64,000 nt of DNA, taken from the NCBI GenBank assembly GCA_039196715.1, contig JBCCUP010000021.1, forward strand, positions 1-64,000. Reading direction: 5' to 3'. The stretch is from Pseudomonadota bacterium. GTDB taxonomy: Bacteria > Pseudomonadota > Gammaproteobacteria > CALCKW01. Positions 26,533 through 35,385 of the stretch are shown in pieces (position 1 is the first letter of the stretch; each line of letters opens with the position of its first letter). The notes below the pieces were generated by a model. The model was given only the letters and a program-made list of their open reading frames with translations, had not been told where the DNA came from and did not search any database. Made by a program: the position numbers and the translations under genes.

Positions 26533-28974
26533 TCAGGCGCGGATGCGCGCGTTGCTCGGGTCGTAGAGGGGTTTGAACGAGGCCGTGGCGGCGATGTCCC
26601 GGCCCGCGACACGGATGGACCAGTTGCTGGTGTTCACCGTCTCTGCGGTGACCGGCTCATCGAGTTTCACGTAGCCCATCGCAATCGCGCCGCCGAGGTG
26701 GTGGCCGTAGTTGCCGGAACTCGTGTACCCCACGATCTTGCCGTCGAGCAGGATCGGCTCGGCGTGGTAGAGCAGCGGTTGAGCGTCCTGCAACTGGAAC
26801 TGCACCAGGCGTTTCTTGAGTGGCCGTTCTTCCCGCTGCGCCAGCAACACATCGCGGCCGATGAAGTCCGGCTTGTCAAAGGCAACGGCAAAGCCAAGCC
26901 CGGCCTCGAGTGGCGTGTCGACTTCACCGATGTCGTGGCCGAAGTGGCGGTAGCCTTTTTCGATGCGGAGCGAATCCATGGCGTGCATGCCGACCAGCGT
27001 CGGCGCATGGGGTGATGCCATGAGCGTCTCGAACACGTGGCCCGCGACCTCGCACGGCATGTGCAGCTCCCACCCGAGCTCGCCGACGTAGGTCAGGCGG
27101 GCCGCGCGCACCTGTGCATAGCCGATGTCGATCGTCTGTACCGTGCCGAACGGGAAGCTGTCGTTGTCGAGTGGGCTCGGGGTCAGCGCGCTGAGGAGCG
27201 TGCGGCTGTCGGGGCCCATGACCGCGAAGACGGCCTCGTTGCCCGTGACGTCGGTGACGGTGCAATGGCTGGCCGGGTCGATGTTGAGATGCAACCAGCG
27301 CAGCTCGCGGTTGGTGGTCGCCGCGGGGCAGACCACGTGGAAGCAGGTTTCGCCAAGGCGCTGCACGGTGACATCGGCCTCGATGCCACCGTGGGCATTG
27401 CACCACTGCGTGTAGACAATGCGGCCGACCGACACGTCAACGTCGTTGGCGCAAATCCGGTTGAGTTGGGCACAGGTGTCGCGGCCCTGCACGCGGATTT
27501 TGCCGAACGACGAAATGTCGATCAGGCCGACGCGCTCGCGCACGGCGGCGTGTTCGGCGGCGCTGTAGTCAAACCAGTTCTGGCGGCCGAAGCTGTACTC
27601 GTACACTGGAGTCACGCCCTCGGGCGCGAACCAGTTCGGGCGCTCGAAGCCGGCAATCGTGCCGAAGCAGGCGTTGGCCGCCTTGAGTTCGGCGTGGATG
27701 GGCGAGCGGCGCACGCCGCGCGCGGACGCGAACTGGCGGTAGGGGAAATGGTGGTCGTACAGCAGGCCCAGGGTCTCGGATGCGCGCTCGCCGAGGTAGA
27801 CCGTGTTGTTGCTGTACGTCGGGTTGCGCGCGGGGTCGTTGGCCAGCACCTCGAAGGCAGGCTTGCCGTTTGCGATCCAATCCGCGAGCACCTTTGCGGC
27901 ACCCGGCGCGGTCTGGATGCCGACCGAATTGAAACCCGCGAGCATGAAGTAGCCTGGCAACTCCGGCGCTTCTCCCATGTGGAACTGGTCGTCGGGCGTA
28001 AAGCTCTCGGGGCCGTTGAAGAACTTGCGGATGCCGAGGTTTTCCAACAGTGGCACGCGGTGCATCGCGGCCTCGAGAATGGGCATGAAGTGGTCCCAGT
28101 CCTCGGGCAATTCGAGGTACGCCGAATCCGCCGGGATGTCGGCGACCTTGTACGGTTTGGCCTTTTTCTCGAAGGCGCCGATCAGCAGGCTGCCCGCGTC
28201 TTCTTTGAAGTAGGCCTCTGCCGAGTGCTCGCGCATCACGGGCAGGTCCTTTGGGATATCGGGGTGTTTGTCGGTGACAACGTAGAAGTGCTCGCAGGCG
28301 TGCAGCGGCACGTTGACGCCGGAGAGCTTGCCGAGTTCGTGTGCCCAGAGGCCGGCGGCGTTGACCACCACCTCGCACGCGATGTGCCCGTCGGTGGTGT
28401 CGACACCGCTGACGCGCCCACCCGCCGTCGTCACTCCGGTGACGGTCACGCCCTCGAAGATTTTTGCGCCGCGGTTGCGTGCGGCGCGCACCAGCGTGTT
28501 GGTGGCGCCCGAGGGGTCGACCTGTCCGTCGAGTGGCAAGTGCATGGCGCCGAGCACATCGTCGGTGTTGATCAGCGGGTAGAGGTCTTTCAGTTCGCTC
28601 GGCGTGATCAGGTGGGACTCGACACCGAAGGCGTTGGCGCTGTCGACGGCGCGCTTGTATTCCTCGAAGCGCTCGGCATCCGACGCGACGCTCAAGGAGC
28701 CAACCTGCTTGAATCCGGTGCCCTGGCCGGTCTCGGCTTCGAGCTTTTTGTAGAGCTCGCGGGTGTAGTTGACCATGAACGAATGGGGCTCGTTCGTACG
28801 CACCGACCCCATGAGCCCAGCGGCGTGCCAGGTGGTGCCCGAGGTCAGCTGTTGGCGCTCGAGCAACACCACATCGGTCCACCCCATCTCTGCGAGGTGG
28901 TAGAGCACACTCGCGCCGGCGACACCGCCGCCGATAACAACCGCACGGGCGTGACTGGGCAAGGACACTGGCAT
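26533..28974 (-). CDS. FAD-dependent sarcosine/dimethylglycine dehydrogenase-like protein with GcvT domain
   Basis: An 813-residue fusion. The N-terminal FAD oxidase (about 1-390) has AVVIGGGVAGASVLYHLAEMGW, LTSGTTWHAAGLM, the region where flavin is usually attached in this family, and GFNSVGIQTAPGAAKVLADWI. The C-terminal aminomethyltransferase (GcvT) part has GLIDISSFGKIRVQG, AVMGPDSRTLL, ARLTYVGELGWELHMP and DSLRIEKGYRHFGHDI, and would receive the one-carbon unit on tetrahydrofolate. Such proteins demethylate dimethylglycine, sarcosine or related N-methyl amines; which one is not clear. ATG 28974 is chosen because GGAG precedes it and the Rossmann fold begins at once. No other betaine-pathway gene is adjacent. 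Confidence 0.88.
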   Translation of the reverse strand: MPVSLPSHARAVVIGGGVAGASVLYHLAEMGWTDVVLLERQQLTSGTTWHAAGLMGSVRTNEPHSFMVNYTRELYKKLEAETGQGTGFKQVGSLSVASDAERFEEYKRAVDSANAFGVESHLITPSELKDLYPLINTDDVLGAMHLPLDGQVDPSGATNTLVRAARNRGAKIFEGVTVTGVTTAGGRVSGVDTTDGHIACEVVVNAAGLWAHELGKLSGVNVPLHACEHFYVVTDKHPDIPKDLPVMREHSAEAYFKEDAGSLLIGAFEKKAKPYKVADIPADSAYLELPEDWDHFMPILEAAMHRVPLLENLGIRKFFNGPESFTPDDQFHMGEAPELPGYFMLAGFNSVGIQTAPGAAKVLADWIANGKPAFEVLANDPARNPTYSNNTVYLGERASETLGLLYDHHFPYRQFASARGVRRSPIHAELKAANACFGTIAGFERPNWFAPEGVTPVYEYSFGRQNWFDYSAAEHAAVRERVGLIDISSFGKIRVQGRDTCAQLNRICANDVDVSVGRIVYTQWCNAHGGIEADVTVQRLGETCFHVVCPAATTNRELRWLHLNIDPASHCTVTDVTGNEAVFAVMGPDSRTLLSALTPSPLDNDSFPFGTVQTIDIGYAQVRAARLTYVGELGWELHMPCEVAGHVFETLMASPHAPTLVGMHAMDSLRIEKGYRHFGHDIGEVDTPLEAGLGFAVAFDKPDFIGRDVLLAQREERPLKKRLVQFQLQDAQPLLYHAEPILLDGKIVGYTSSGNYGHHLGGAIAMGYVKLDEPVTAETVNTSNWSIRVAGRDIAATASFKPLYDPSNARIRA

Positions 28975-29360
28975 GGGAGGGCTCCGGCAACGTGGGACAG
29001 CCACACAGAGTAGCGCCGCCCGGGTTGGGCGAAGCCGTAGGCAACGACGGTCAGTTATGAGAAGTCGACAGCCCCGGTTCGGGGTGTCGCCTTGCGAAGG
29101 TGGAGCATCCGTGCTCGACCTCGGTAACTCGCAAGGTTACGGAGTCTGATAGCCCAATGGCTGTGGACTCGGAAGCGTCTGTGCGGGCGTCGTGTCCGAT
29201 GCGCCGCGGCGACTGTGTCGAAGTGGTCTTGGCGACCCGGTCCGTTTGGACGGACCATAGGGGTTTAGCACAGATAAAACCAACGGCCGCGTTTTCGTCG
29301 AATGATATATTACGGTTTTGTGAGTCTGCCGATGCGCAGATCAATAATATCAATTAAATC
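28975..29360. other. Divergent intergenic region with an AT-rich end
   Basis: This 386 bp gap separates two divergent genes. Its last 80 bp are clearly more AT-rich (GATATATTACGGTTTTGTG, AATAATATCAATTAAATC) than the rest of the window and must include the promoter of the inositol monophosphatase-like gene; TTGTGA followed by 17 bp and TCAATA is a weak candidate. I find no tRNA, small RNA structure or supported ORF. A 100-codon minus-strand frame (29051-29353) lacks coding character. Confidence 0.45.
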
Positions 29361-30191
29361 ATGAGTTTACCGTTTCTGAGTTCGGATCAGGTCGCGCTGG
29401 ACGACACCACGCTCGCACAGATGACGAGCGTGGCCTGCACGCTCGTGTCCGACACGGCGTCGGTGACCCTGCGCCATTTCCGGCAAAAACTGGCGATCGA
29501 CAACAAACTGGCGGACGGATTCGACCCCGTGACCGAGGCAGACCGCGCCTGTGAGCGCCAGTTGCGGGCCGCGCTGGCGTCAGCCCTGCCCGGCAACGGC
29601 TTTTTTGGCGAAGAAGACGGCTACACCGCCGGCACCACCGGGCTGACGTGGGTTGTCGATCCGATCGACGGCACGCGGTCCTTCATCAGTGGTGTGCCGC
29701 TGTGGGGCACGCTGGTCGGGCTCAGCGACGGCCGCCGGCCGGTGGCCGGCATTCTCTACCAGCCCTTCACCGACGAGCTGTACTGTGGCAGCCGCCTGGG
29801 TGGCACGCTGCAACACCGGGGTGACACGCAGACGCTCGCCTGCTCGGACGTCGAGTCGCTCGCGGACGCCCGGCTGTTCTGCACCAGCCGCGACATCTTC
29901 ACCGAGGCCGAGCGGCCGGCGTACGAGCGCGTTGCCGCGGCCGTGCGGCTGGAGCGGATGGGCGCTGATTGCTACTCCTACGCTCTGTTGGCGGCGGGGC
30001 ACGCGGACCTTGTGGTCGAGGCGGGGCTGCAGTGCTACGACATCTACGCGTTGATTCCGATCATCGAGGCGGCCGGGGGCGTCGTCACGAGCTGGGACGG
30101 CGGCGACCCCTCCCAGGGGGGCACCGTCGTGGCAGCGGCCACACCGGCCTTGCACCGCGAGGCCCTGGCGCGGCTGCGGGGCGGCGCGTGA
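29361..30191 (+). CDS. Inositol monophosphatase-family phosphatase (HisN-like)
   Basis: A 276-residue Mg-dependent phosphatase. The family motifs are FFGEEDGY (metal Glu), WVVDPIDGTRSFISG (the signature with metal Asp residues) and the C-terminal AGLQCYDIYALIPIIEAAGG (third metal Asp). The TRSFISGVP context is closest to histidinol-phosphatase of the HisN type, but inositol-phosphatase or nucleotide-phosphatase roles are possible. ATG 29361 directly follows an AT-rich region. It is 24 bp before the MocR regulator and probably co-transcribed with it. Confidence 0.82.
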   Translation: MSLPFLSSDQVALDDTTLAQMTSVACTLVSDTASVTLRHFRQKLAIDNKLADGFDPVTEADRACERQLRAALASALPGNGFFGEEDGYTAGTTGLTWVVDPIDGTRSFISGVPLWGTLVGLSDGRRPVAGILYQPFTDELYCGSRLGGTLQHRGDTQTLACSDVESLADARLFCTSRDIFTEAERPAYERVAAAVRLERMGADCYSYALLAAGHADLVVEAGLQCYDIYALIPIIEAAGGVVTSWDGGDPSQGGTVVAAATPALHREALARLRGGA

Positions 30192-30215
30192 CTACAGGCG
30201 GGGACTGAGACGACC

Positions 30216-31709
30216 ATGGACAACGAAGCGGTGATGTGGCGGCAATTGTTTCAGCTCGATGCGTCGCTCGAGCTGAGCCTGCAGCGCCAACTGCGCGAGC
30301 AACTGGTCGCGGCGATACTCGACGGGCGCGTTTCGGAGCAGAAACCGCTGCCGAGTTCCCGCGTGCTGGCGCGGCACCTGTCGGTCTCGCGCAACACCGT
30401 CGTGATCGCCTATCAGCAGCTGATCGACGAGAATTTCCTGATTGCACGGGAACGGCAGGGCTATTTCGTCAACCGCGATATCCTCGCCGGGCGGGTGCAG
30501 GGTGGGGCACCGTCGCCGGCGCAGGACGCCGACCGGTGCACGGTCGAGTGGCACAGCCGGGCCGTGATCCAACCCTCGCGCTTGCGCAACATTGTCAAGC
30601 CGGACAACTGGCGGGCGTTTGATTACCCCTTTGTCTACGGGCAGCCGGACCCGTCGTTGATCCCGGTCAACGACTGGCGCGAATGCTCCCGGCAGGCGAG
30701 TTCGGTGTCGGCGATCCACGATTGGGCACGCGACCGTGTCGACCACGACCTCGCTGAGCTCGTCGAGCAGATCCGCTTGCGCGTGCTGCCGCGCCGCGGC
30801 GTGTTTGCCGACGAGGACGAGGTGCTGATCACGCTCGGTGCACAGAATGCGCTGATGTTGGTCAGCACGCTGTTGCACGGCGCACGCTCGGTTGTGGCGA
30901 TGGAGAACCCCGGCTACACCGACGCGCGTAACATGTTCCGCATGACCGCCGGCGAAGTCAGGCCCATCGATGTCGACGACGCCGGGTTGGTCGTCTCCGA
31001 CGCGCTCAACGGCTGCGACAGCATCTATGTGACGCCCAGCCACCAATCGCCGACCACGGCCACCATGCCGCTCGACCGACGCGAGGCGTTGTTGAACAAG
31101 GCGCGCGACATCGATGCGGTGGTGATCGAGGACGACTACGAGAGCGAGACGAACTACCTGAGTGACCCGGTGCCGGCACTCAAGAGCCTCGACAGCGACG
31201 GCCGCGTGATCTACGTCGGCAGTCTCTCGAAGGTGGTGGCGCCGGGCTTGCGTGTGGGCTACCTCGTAGCGCCGGCGCCCGTCGTCCGGGAGCTGCGTGC
31301 CCTGCGCCGCTTTGGCTACCGGCACCCGCCGACCAACAACCAGCAGAAGCTGGCCCTGTTTCTGTCGCTCGGCCACTACGATGCGCTGGTGACGCGCTTG
31401 CACAAGATCTACCGCGAGCGCTGGTCCGTGTTGGGCGATGCCTTGAACACGCACCTGCCCGAGGCGTCACGGGCGCCGAGTTTCGGCGGCACGGCCTTCT
31501 GGGTCACGGGGCCGGACACGCTCGATGCGCAGGCGCTCTACAGCGCGGCGCTGGAGCAGAGTGTGTTGATCGAACCGGGCGCGGTGCACTACCACGACCC
31601 TGACAACGCGCCGCGGAACACCTTCAGGCTCGGCTTCTCGTCGATCGATGCCAGCCGCATCGCCGAGGGTGTGGCGCGGGTCTCGAAGCTGGTCCGGGCG
31701 ATGAGTTGA
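30216..31709 (+). CDS. MocR/PdxR-type GntR regulator with aminotransferase domain
   Basis: A 497-residue chimeric regulator. Residues 20-90 form a GntR winged helix (LPSSRVLARHLSVSRNTVVIAYQQL), joined by a linker to a fold-type I aminotransferase domain with the pyridoxal phosphate lysine Lys339 in GSLSKVVAPGLRVGY and the upstream IEDDYESE motif. MocR proteins sense PLP or amino-containing ligands through this domain and control vitamin B6, GABA, taurine or other amine pathways. The target here is unknown; the nearby SDR and phytanoyl-CoA dioxygenase-like genes on the opposite strand are candidates only by proximity. Confidence 0.9.
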   Translation: MDNEAVMWRQLFQLDASLELSLQRQLREQLVAAILDGRVSEQKPLPSSRVLARHLSVSRNTVVIAYQQLIDENFLIARERQGYFVNRDILAGRVQGGAPSPAQDADRCTVEWHSRAVIQPSRLRNIVKPDNWRAFDYPFVYGQPDPSLIPVNDWRECSRQASSVSAIHDWARDRVDHDLAELVEQIRLRVLPRRGVFADEDEVLITLGAQNALMLVSTLLHGARSVVAMENPGYTDARNMFRMTAGEVRPIDVDDAGLVVSDALNGCDSIYVTPSHQSPTTATMPLDRREALLNKARDIDAVVIEDDYESETNYLSDPVPALKSLDSDGRVIYVGSLSKVVAPGLRVGYLVAPAPVVRELRALRRFGYRHPPTNNQQKLALFLSLGHYDALVTRLHKIYRERWSVLGDALNTHLPEASRAPSFGGTAFWVTGPDTLDAQALYSAALEQSVLIEPGAVHYHDPDNAPRNTFRLGFSSIDASRIAEGVARVSKLVRAMS

Positions 31710-31719
31710 GGGCGAGCGG

Positions 31720-32478
31720 TTACAACCGCATACCGCCGTCGAACTCCAGCACGCGGCCGTTGTTGAAGCCGTTCTCGATCAGAAAGCGCACCGCGTCTGC
31801 GAGCTCCTCGACTGTGCCGAGGCGGCCCACCCGCGTCGCGCTGATCAAGCGGTCGCGGGCGTCGGCTTTCATCGAGGCCACCATGTCGGTGTCGATAACG
31901 CCGGGTGCAACCGCGTTGCACCGGATGCCGTACCGGGCGAGTTCGCCGGCCCAAGTCGTGGTCAGGGCGGCCACCCCGGCCTTGGCGGCCGCGTAGTTGC
32001 TCTGCCCCGGGTTGCCGGCGCGACTGATGCTCGAGATGTTCACGATGACGCCGCCCTCGCCGTGCGCGACCATGCGCGACGCGGCCTCCCGCCCGGTCAG
32101 GAAGACGCCCGTCAGGTTGACGTCGATCACCGCTTGCCAGGCTTGCAATGACATGCGGTTGGTCACCTCGCCATTCTCGGCCTTCACCAAGAGGGCGTCG
32201 CGCAGGATGCCCGCGTTGCAGACCACGCCGTGCACGGCACCAAAGGCGGCCTGGGCGGCATTGAAGAGCGTCTCGACCTGGTGCTCGTCGCTGACGTCGC
32301 ACACGCAGGTGGCGGTGCGGTCAACGGCGTCCAGCGCGCGCCGCGCGCGCGCCAGGCTGTCGGCGTCGACGTCGGCCAGGGTGACCCGGCCGCCGCGGTC
32401 GAGCAGTGTCCGGGTGATCGCCAGGCCCAGGCCGCGGGCGGCCCCCGTGACCACGAAGTGTCGGTTGTCTATGTCCAT
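31720..32478 (-). CDS. Short-chain dehydrogenase (FabG-like)
   Basis: A 252-residue classical SDR: VTGAARGLGLAI nucleotide site, VVCNAGILRD, the Ser in NISSISRAGN and the Tyr/Lys pair in SNYAAAKAGVAAL, and APGVIDTDMV after it. The C-terminus VLEFDGGMRL is usual for FabG-type 3-oxoacyl reductases. It lies 10 bp after the phytanoyl-CoA dioxygenase-like gene on the same strand, so the two probably act on the same small molecule rather than in central fatty acid synthesis. Confidence 0.87.
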   Translation of the reverse strand: MDIDNRHFVVTGAARGLGLAITRTLLDRGGRVTLADVDADSLARARRALDAVDRTATCVCDVSDEHQVETLFNAAQAAFGAVHGVVCNAGILRDALLVKAENGEVTNRMSLQAWQAVIDVNLTGVFLTGREAASRMVAHGEGGVIVNISSISRAGNPGQSNYAAAKAGVAALTTTWAGELARYGIRCNAVAPGVIDTDMVASMKADARDRLISATRVGRLGTVEELADAVRFLIENGFNNGRVLEFDGGMRL

Positions 32479-32488
32479 TCGGTTGCGT

Positions 32489-33286
32489 TCAGGGTGCGGT
32501 GATCAGGTAGGGGAACCAGTCTTCGCGCAGGCGTTGGCCCGCTTGCATCGCGTGGCCGGGGAAGGGTGGTGAGGTGCGGCCGGGGCGCTCGACGTAGCGG
32601 GCATCGTCGCCGACCAGTCGCAGGGAAAAGGCGCGCCGCCGGTTGGCGCTGGTGTTGCCCCGCGCACCGTGCAAGGTCTTGAAGTGAAACGCCACCGCGT
32701 CGCCCGGCTGCAAGGCCCATTCGACCACGGGCATGCCCTCGGCGTCCGGGTCGGGGACCGGCATGAAGGCGCCCGGGTCGGGGTAGAAAGTGTCCTCCGC
32801 CAACCAGCGCACCGGCAGCACGGGTTTCGCCCACCGGTGCGAGCCCGCAACGCAGCGCAGCGTCGCGTCGGTCACGGCCTCGACGGGCGACCAGAAGCTC
32901 ACGGTCTGCTCACCGTCGACGAAGTAGTAGGGTGCGTCCTGATGCCAGGGCGTCGGCTTGGTGGTGCCGGGTTCCTTGACCAGCACATGGTCGTGGAACA
33001 GCTGGACCGCGCGTGAGCGCATCAGCTGCGCGGCCACGCAGGCCACCGGCGAGCGTTCAACCACCTCGGTGAACTCCGGGATGCGCTGCCAGTTGCAGTA
33101 GTCGTCGAAGAAGCGGCCGCCTTCGCCCGGTTTCAGGTTCTCCGCCGCGTAGGGGCCGGGCTCGGCCATGTTGCGCTCGATGCCGGCGGCGATCGTGTCG
33201 ACCCAGCCGTCAAACAGGCCCGGGATCAGCACGGCGCCGTCGCGTTGGAAGGCCTCGACGGTGGCGTCGGAAACGGCAAAGGTCAT
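32489..33286 (-). CDS. Phytanoyl-CoA dioxygenase (PhyH)-family oxygenase
   Basis: An Fe(II)/2-oxoglutarate oxygenase of 265 residues. The HxD...H iron triad is visible as His115/Asp117 in PWHQDAPYY and His206 in KTLHGARGN, with a downstream Arg-rich strand (RRRAFSLRLVGDD) for 2-oxoglutarate. The AGSHRWAKPV and PGDAVAFHF blocks are typical of bacterial PhyH members, which hydroxylate diverse small substrates such as ectoine or phosphonates. ATG 33286 fits the family start (MTFAVSDATVEAFQRDG); an upstream start at 33307 would add seven residues. Confidence 0.85.
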   Translation of the reverse strand: MTFAVSDATVEAFQRDGAVLIPGLFDGWVDTIAAGIERNMAEPGPYAAENLKPGEGGRFFDDYCNWQRIPEFTEVVERSPVACVAAQLMRSRAVQLFHDHVLVKEPGTTKPTPWHQDAPYYFVDGEQTVSFWSPVEAVTDATLRCVAGSHRWAKPVLPVRWLAEDTFYPDPGAFMPVPDPDAEGMPVVEWALQPGDAVAFHFKTLHGARGNTSANRRRAFSLRLVGDDARYVERPGRTSPPFPGHAMQAGQRLREDWFPYLITAP

Positions 33287-33393
33287 GGTGGCGATCAGTG
33301 TGTCCAACCCGCCAACTTACGCGAAAGACCGGTCGAGCTCCAGCAACACAGGCGTCCCGGTCGCCGACCGGGGAGGGTCAGCTAAAGGGGGGC

Positions 33394-34407
33394 TCAGATC
33401 CGATCCCGTTCCGAATCGGTGCTGGCCATCAGGGCATCGGTGTAGCGTTGGCCCGAGACAGCGTCCTCGTTGATCAGCGCGTCCAGTTCGGAGACGGTGT
33501 CGTCATCCAGTGCGATGTCGCCCGCACCGGCGTTCTCGCGCATCCAGTCGATGTGCTTGGTGCCGGGGATCGGCACCAGCGTGCGTGCGCCGGTGTCGTT
33601 GCGGTGTGCGAGCAGCCAGGCAAGCGCGAGCTGCGCGGGTGTGCACCCGATCCGCTCGGCGACCGCGTTGAACGGCGTCAGCAGCGCCACGTTGTGCGCA
33701 AAGGCGTCGGGCTCGAAGCTTGGCCGTGCAATGGTGGCGCGCAGGTCCGTCTCGGCGAGCGTGTTCACGTCGTGCGACGAACCCGCGAGGAAGCCGCGCG
33801 CGAGCGGGGAGAACGGCACCAGGGTGACACCGAGCTCGGCGCAGGCCTGGAGCACACCGTGCTCCGGGGTGCGCGACCACAGGGAGTACTCGCTCTGCAC
33901 GGCGTCGATCGGGTGTTCGACGTGGGCGCGGCGCAAGCTCGCGGTGCACACTTCGGACAGGCCGATCGCGCGCACCTTGCCCGCGGCTTTGAGGTCGGCG
34001 AGCGCCCCGGTGGTCTCCTCAACCGGCACATCGGTGTCCAGGCGGTGGACGTAGTAGAGGTCGATCACGTCGGTGCCGAGCCGCTTCAGACTGGCCTCGC
34101 AATCGCGGCGTATCGCCTCCGGTCGACCGTTGATGGTGGCCTTGCCATCGGCGGTGCGGGTGAATCCGCCCTTGGTTGCGAGCACGTACTCCTGTCGGCG
34201 GTGCTTGAGCGCCCGACCGATCAGCCGCTCGTTGTGGCCGCCGCCGTAGAGCGCGGCGGTGTCGAGGAAGCTGTACCCGTTGTCCAACGCAGCGTTTAGC
34301 AGAGACTCCGAGTCCGCATCGACCGCCGCGCCGTACCCCATCGACATGTTCATGCAACCCAGACCGATGGCGGAGACCGTGAGCGGCCCGATGGTGCGCG
34401 TGTGCAT
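33394..34407 (-). CDS. Aldo/keto reductase
   Basis: A 337-residue NADPH-dependent (beta/alpha)8 barrel reductase. Active-site parts are SFLDTAALYGGGHNERLIG (Asp and Tyr of the tetrad), VLATKGG (Lys) and DLYYVHRLD (His), followed by the cofactor-binding VPIPGTKHIDWMREN. It resembles the YakC/AKR13-like group that reduces aldehydes. ATG 34407 begins the family N-terminus MHTRTIGPLTVSAIGLG; the frame upstream is open but unrelated. It is divergent from the deaminase gene. Confidence 0.87.
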   Translation of the reverse strand: MHTRTIGPLTVSAIGLGCMNMSMGYGAAVDADSESLLNAALDNGYSFLDTAALYGGGHNERLIGRALKHRRQEYVLATKGGFTRTADGKATINGRPEAIRRDCEASLKRLGTDVIDLYYVHRLDTDVPVEETTGALADLKAAGKVRAIGLSEVCTASLRRAHVEHPIDAVQSEYSLWSRTPEHGVLQACAELGVTLVPFSPLARGFLAGSSHDVNTLAETDLRATIARPSFEPDAFAHNVALLTPFNAVAERIGCTPAQLALAWLLAHRNDTGARTLVPIPGTKHIDWMRENAGAGDIALDDDTVSELDALINEDAVSGQRYTDALMASTDSERDRI

Positions 34408-34521
34408 GGTGGTGTGAAGCCGTGTGGAAAAGGTTACAGTGTCCTCGCTCCCGTCTGCCCCGCGCAAGGGCCGGGCCGTGTCGGGACCGCCGCTGTGATT
34501 CCAATCCGCCGAGACACTGTC

Positions 34522-34971
34522 ATGCTGAACTAGACCGATGCCCGATTCCTGCGACTGGCGTACGACGAGGCCAAGGCCGGCTTCGACGAGGGCGGCTGTC
34601 CGATCGGTTCGGTTCTCGCGCGCGGTGACGAGTTGATCGCGCAGGGGCGCAACCAGCGCGTGCAGGGCGGCGACCCGATTGCGCACGGGGAAATGGACTG
34701 TTTGCGCAAGGCCGGGCGCCAGAAGACCTACCGCGACAAGACGCTCTACACCTCGCTCTCGCCCTGCATGATGTGCTCGGGCACGATCGTGCAGTTCGGG
34801 ATTCCGCGTGTCGTGGTCGGGGAGAACGTCAACTTCGGCGGCAACGAGGATTTTCTGCGAGAGCGCGGCGTCGAAGTCATCGTGGTCAACGACCCCGATT
34901 GCATCGCGCTCATGAAACGCTTCGTCGAGGAGAAACCGGCGCTCTGGCTGGAAGACATCGCCGAGGACTGA
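34522..34971 (+). pseudogene. Cytosine deaminase-like (yeast Fcy1-type) gene with in-frame TAG at codon 4
   Basis: Reading from ATG 34522 gives MLN, then TAG at 34531-34533, then a complete 146-residue deaminase in the same frame. The zinc site is intact: His55-Glu57 in AHGEMD and Cys82/Cys85 in SPCMMC, with the GGCPIGSV and FGIPRVVVGENVNFGGNE blocks that closely resemble yeast cytosine deaminase. There is no ATG, GTG or TTG between the TAG and TTG 34633, and starting there would lose the first core helix and strand. A GAG-to-TAG change would explain it. Either the gene is newly dead, translation starts at an unusual codon, or the base is a sequencing error. Confidence 0.75.
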
Positions 34972-34992
34972 TCCACCCGTTTTTCAAGCCCG

Positions 34993-35385
34993 TCAACCGA
35001 ACGGTGGCGCATCCACCACCTTGACCCACGCAGCGCGCCAAGCCGGCGCCTCGAACGGGTCTGGCCAGAATTCCGTTTGCCGCGTAATCAGGCCGTTCTC
35101 AACCGTGTGAAAGGTGATGGCCCGACCAGCCGTTGTGCCGTCGGTCACCGACACGTCGGTGACCACCCGCGCGCCCTCGCACACGATGCTGTTGAGCTGA
35201 AAATGCCAGCGGGCCTTGGCCGGGTATTCGGTGTTGATTCGGGCGAAGGCCTGCCGACCCCGTGTCAGCTCCCCGGATTGTGGCCAGTGGCCCTCGAAGT
35301 CCGTGCTGAGCCACGCGCTGGCGCGTTCAAAATCGTTGGATTGCATCGCGTCCCAAAATGCCAGGACAACCTCGCGCGGGGTCAT
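34993..35385 (-). CDS. SnoaL/NTF2-like protein
   Basis: A 130-residue protein with the cone-shaped SnoaL/NTF2-like pattern: helix TPREVVLAFWDAMQSNDFERASAWL, then STDFEGHWPQSGE, RWHFQLNSIVCEG and ITFHTVENGLITRQTEFW. Members are polyketide cyclases, isomerases or unassigned ligand-binding proteins; no diagnostic catalytic set can be picked out. It converges on the deaminase gene (21 bp apart) and is divergent from the small Cys-rich ORF. Confidence 0.75.
   Translation of the reverse strand: MTPREVVLAFWDAMQSNDFERASAWLSTDFEGHWPQSGELTRGRQAFARINTEYPAKARWHFQLNSIVCEGARVVTDVSVTDGTTAGRAITFHTVENGLITRQTEFWPDPFEAPAWRAAWVKVVDAPPFG

Noticed and set aside
27037-29013. 658-codon plus-strand open frame opposite the sarcosine dehydrogenase-like gene
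   Set aside because: Antisense to a complete FAD-GcvT gene; no recognisable domain, and similar long antisense frames occur under most genes here.
29051-29353. 100-codon minus-strand frame in the AT-rich intergenic gap
   Set aside because: No ribosome site, no motif and poor coding character.
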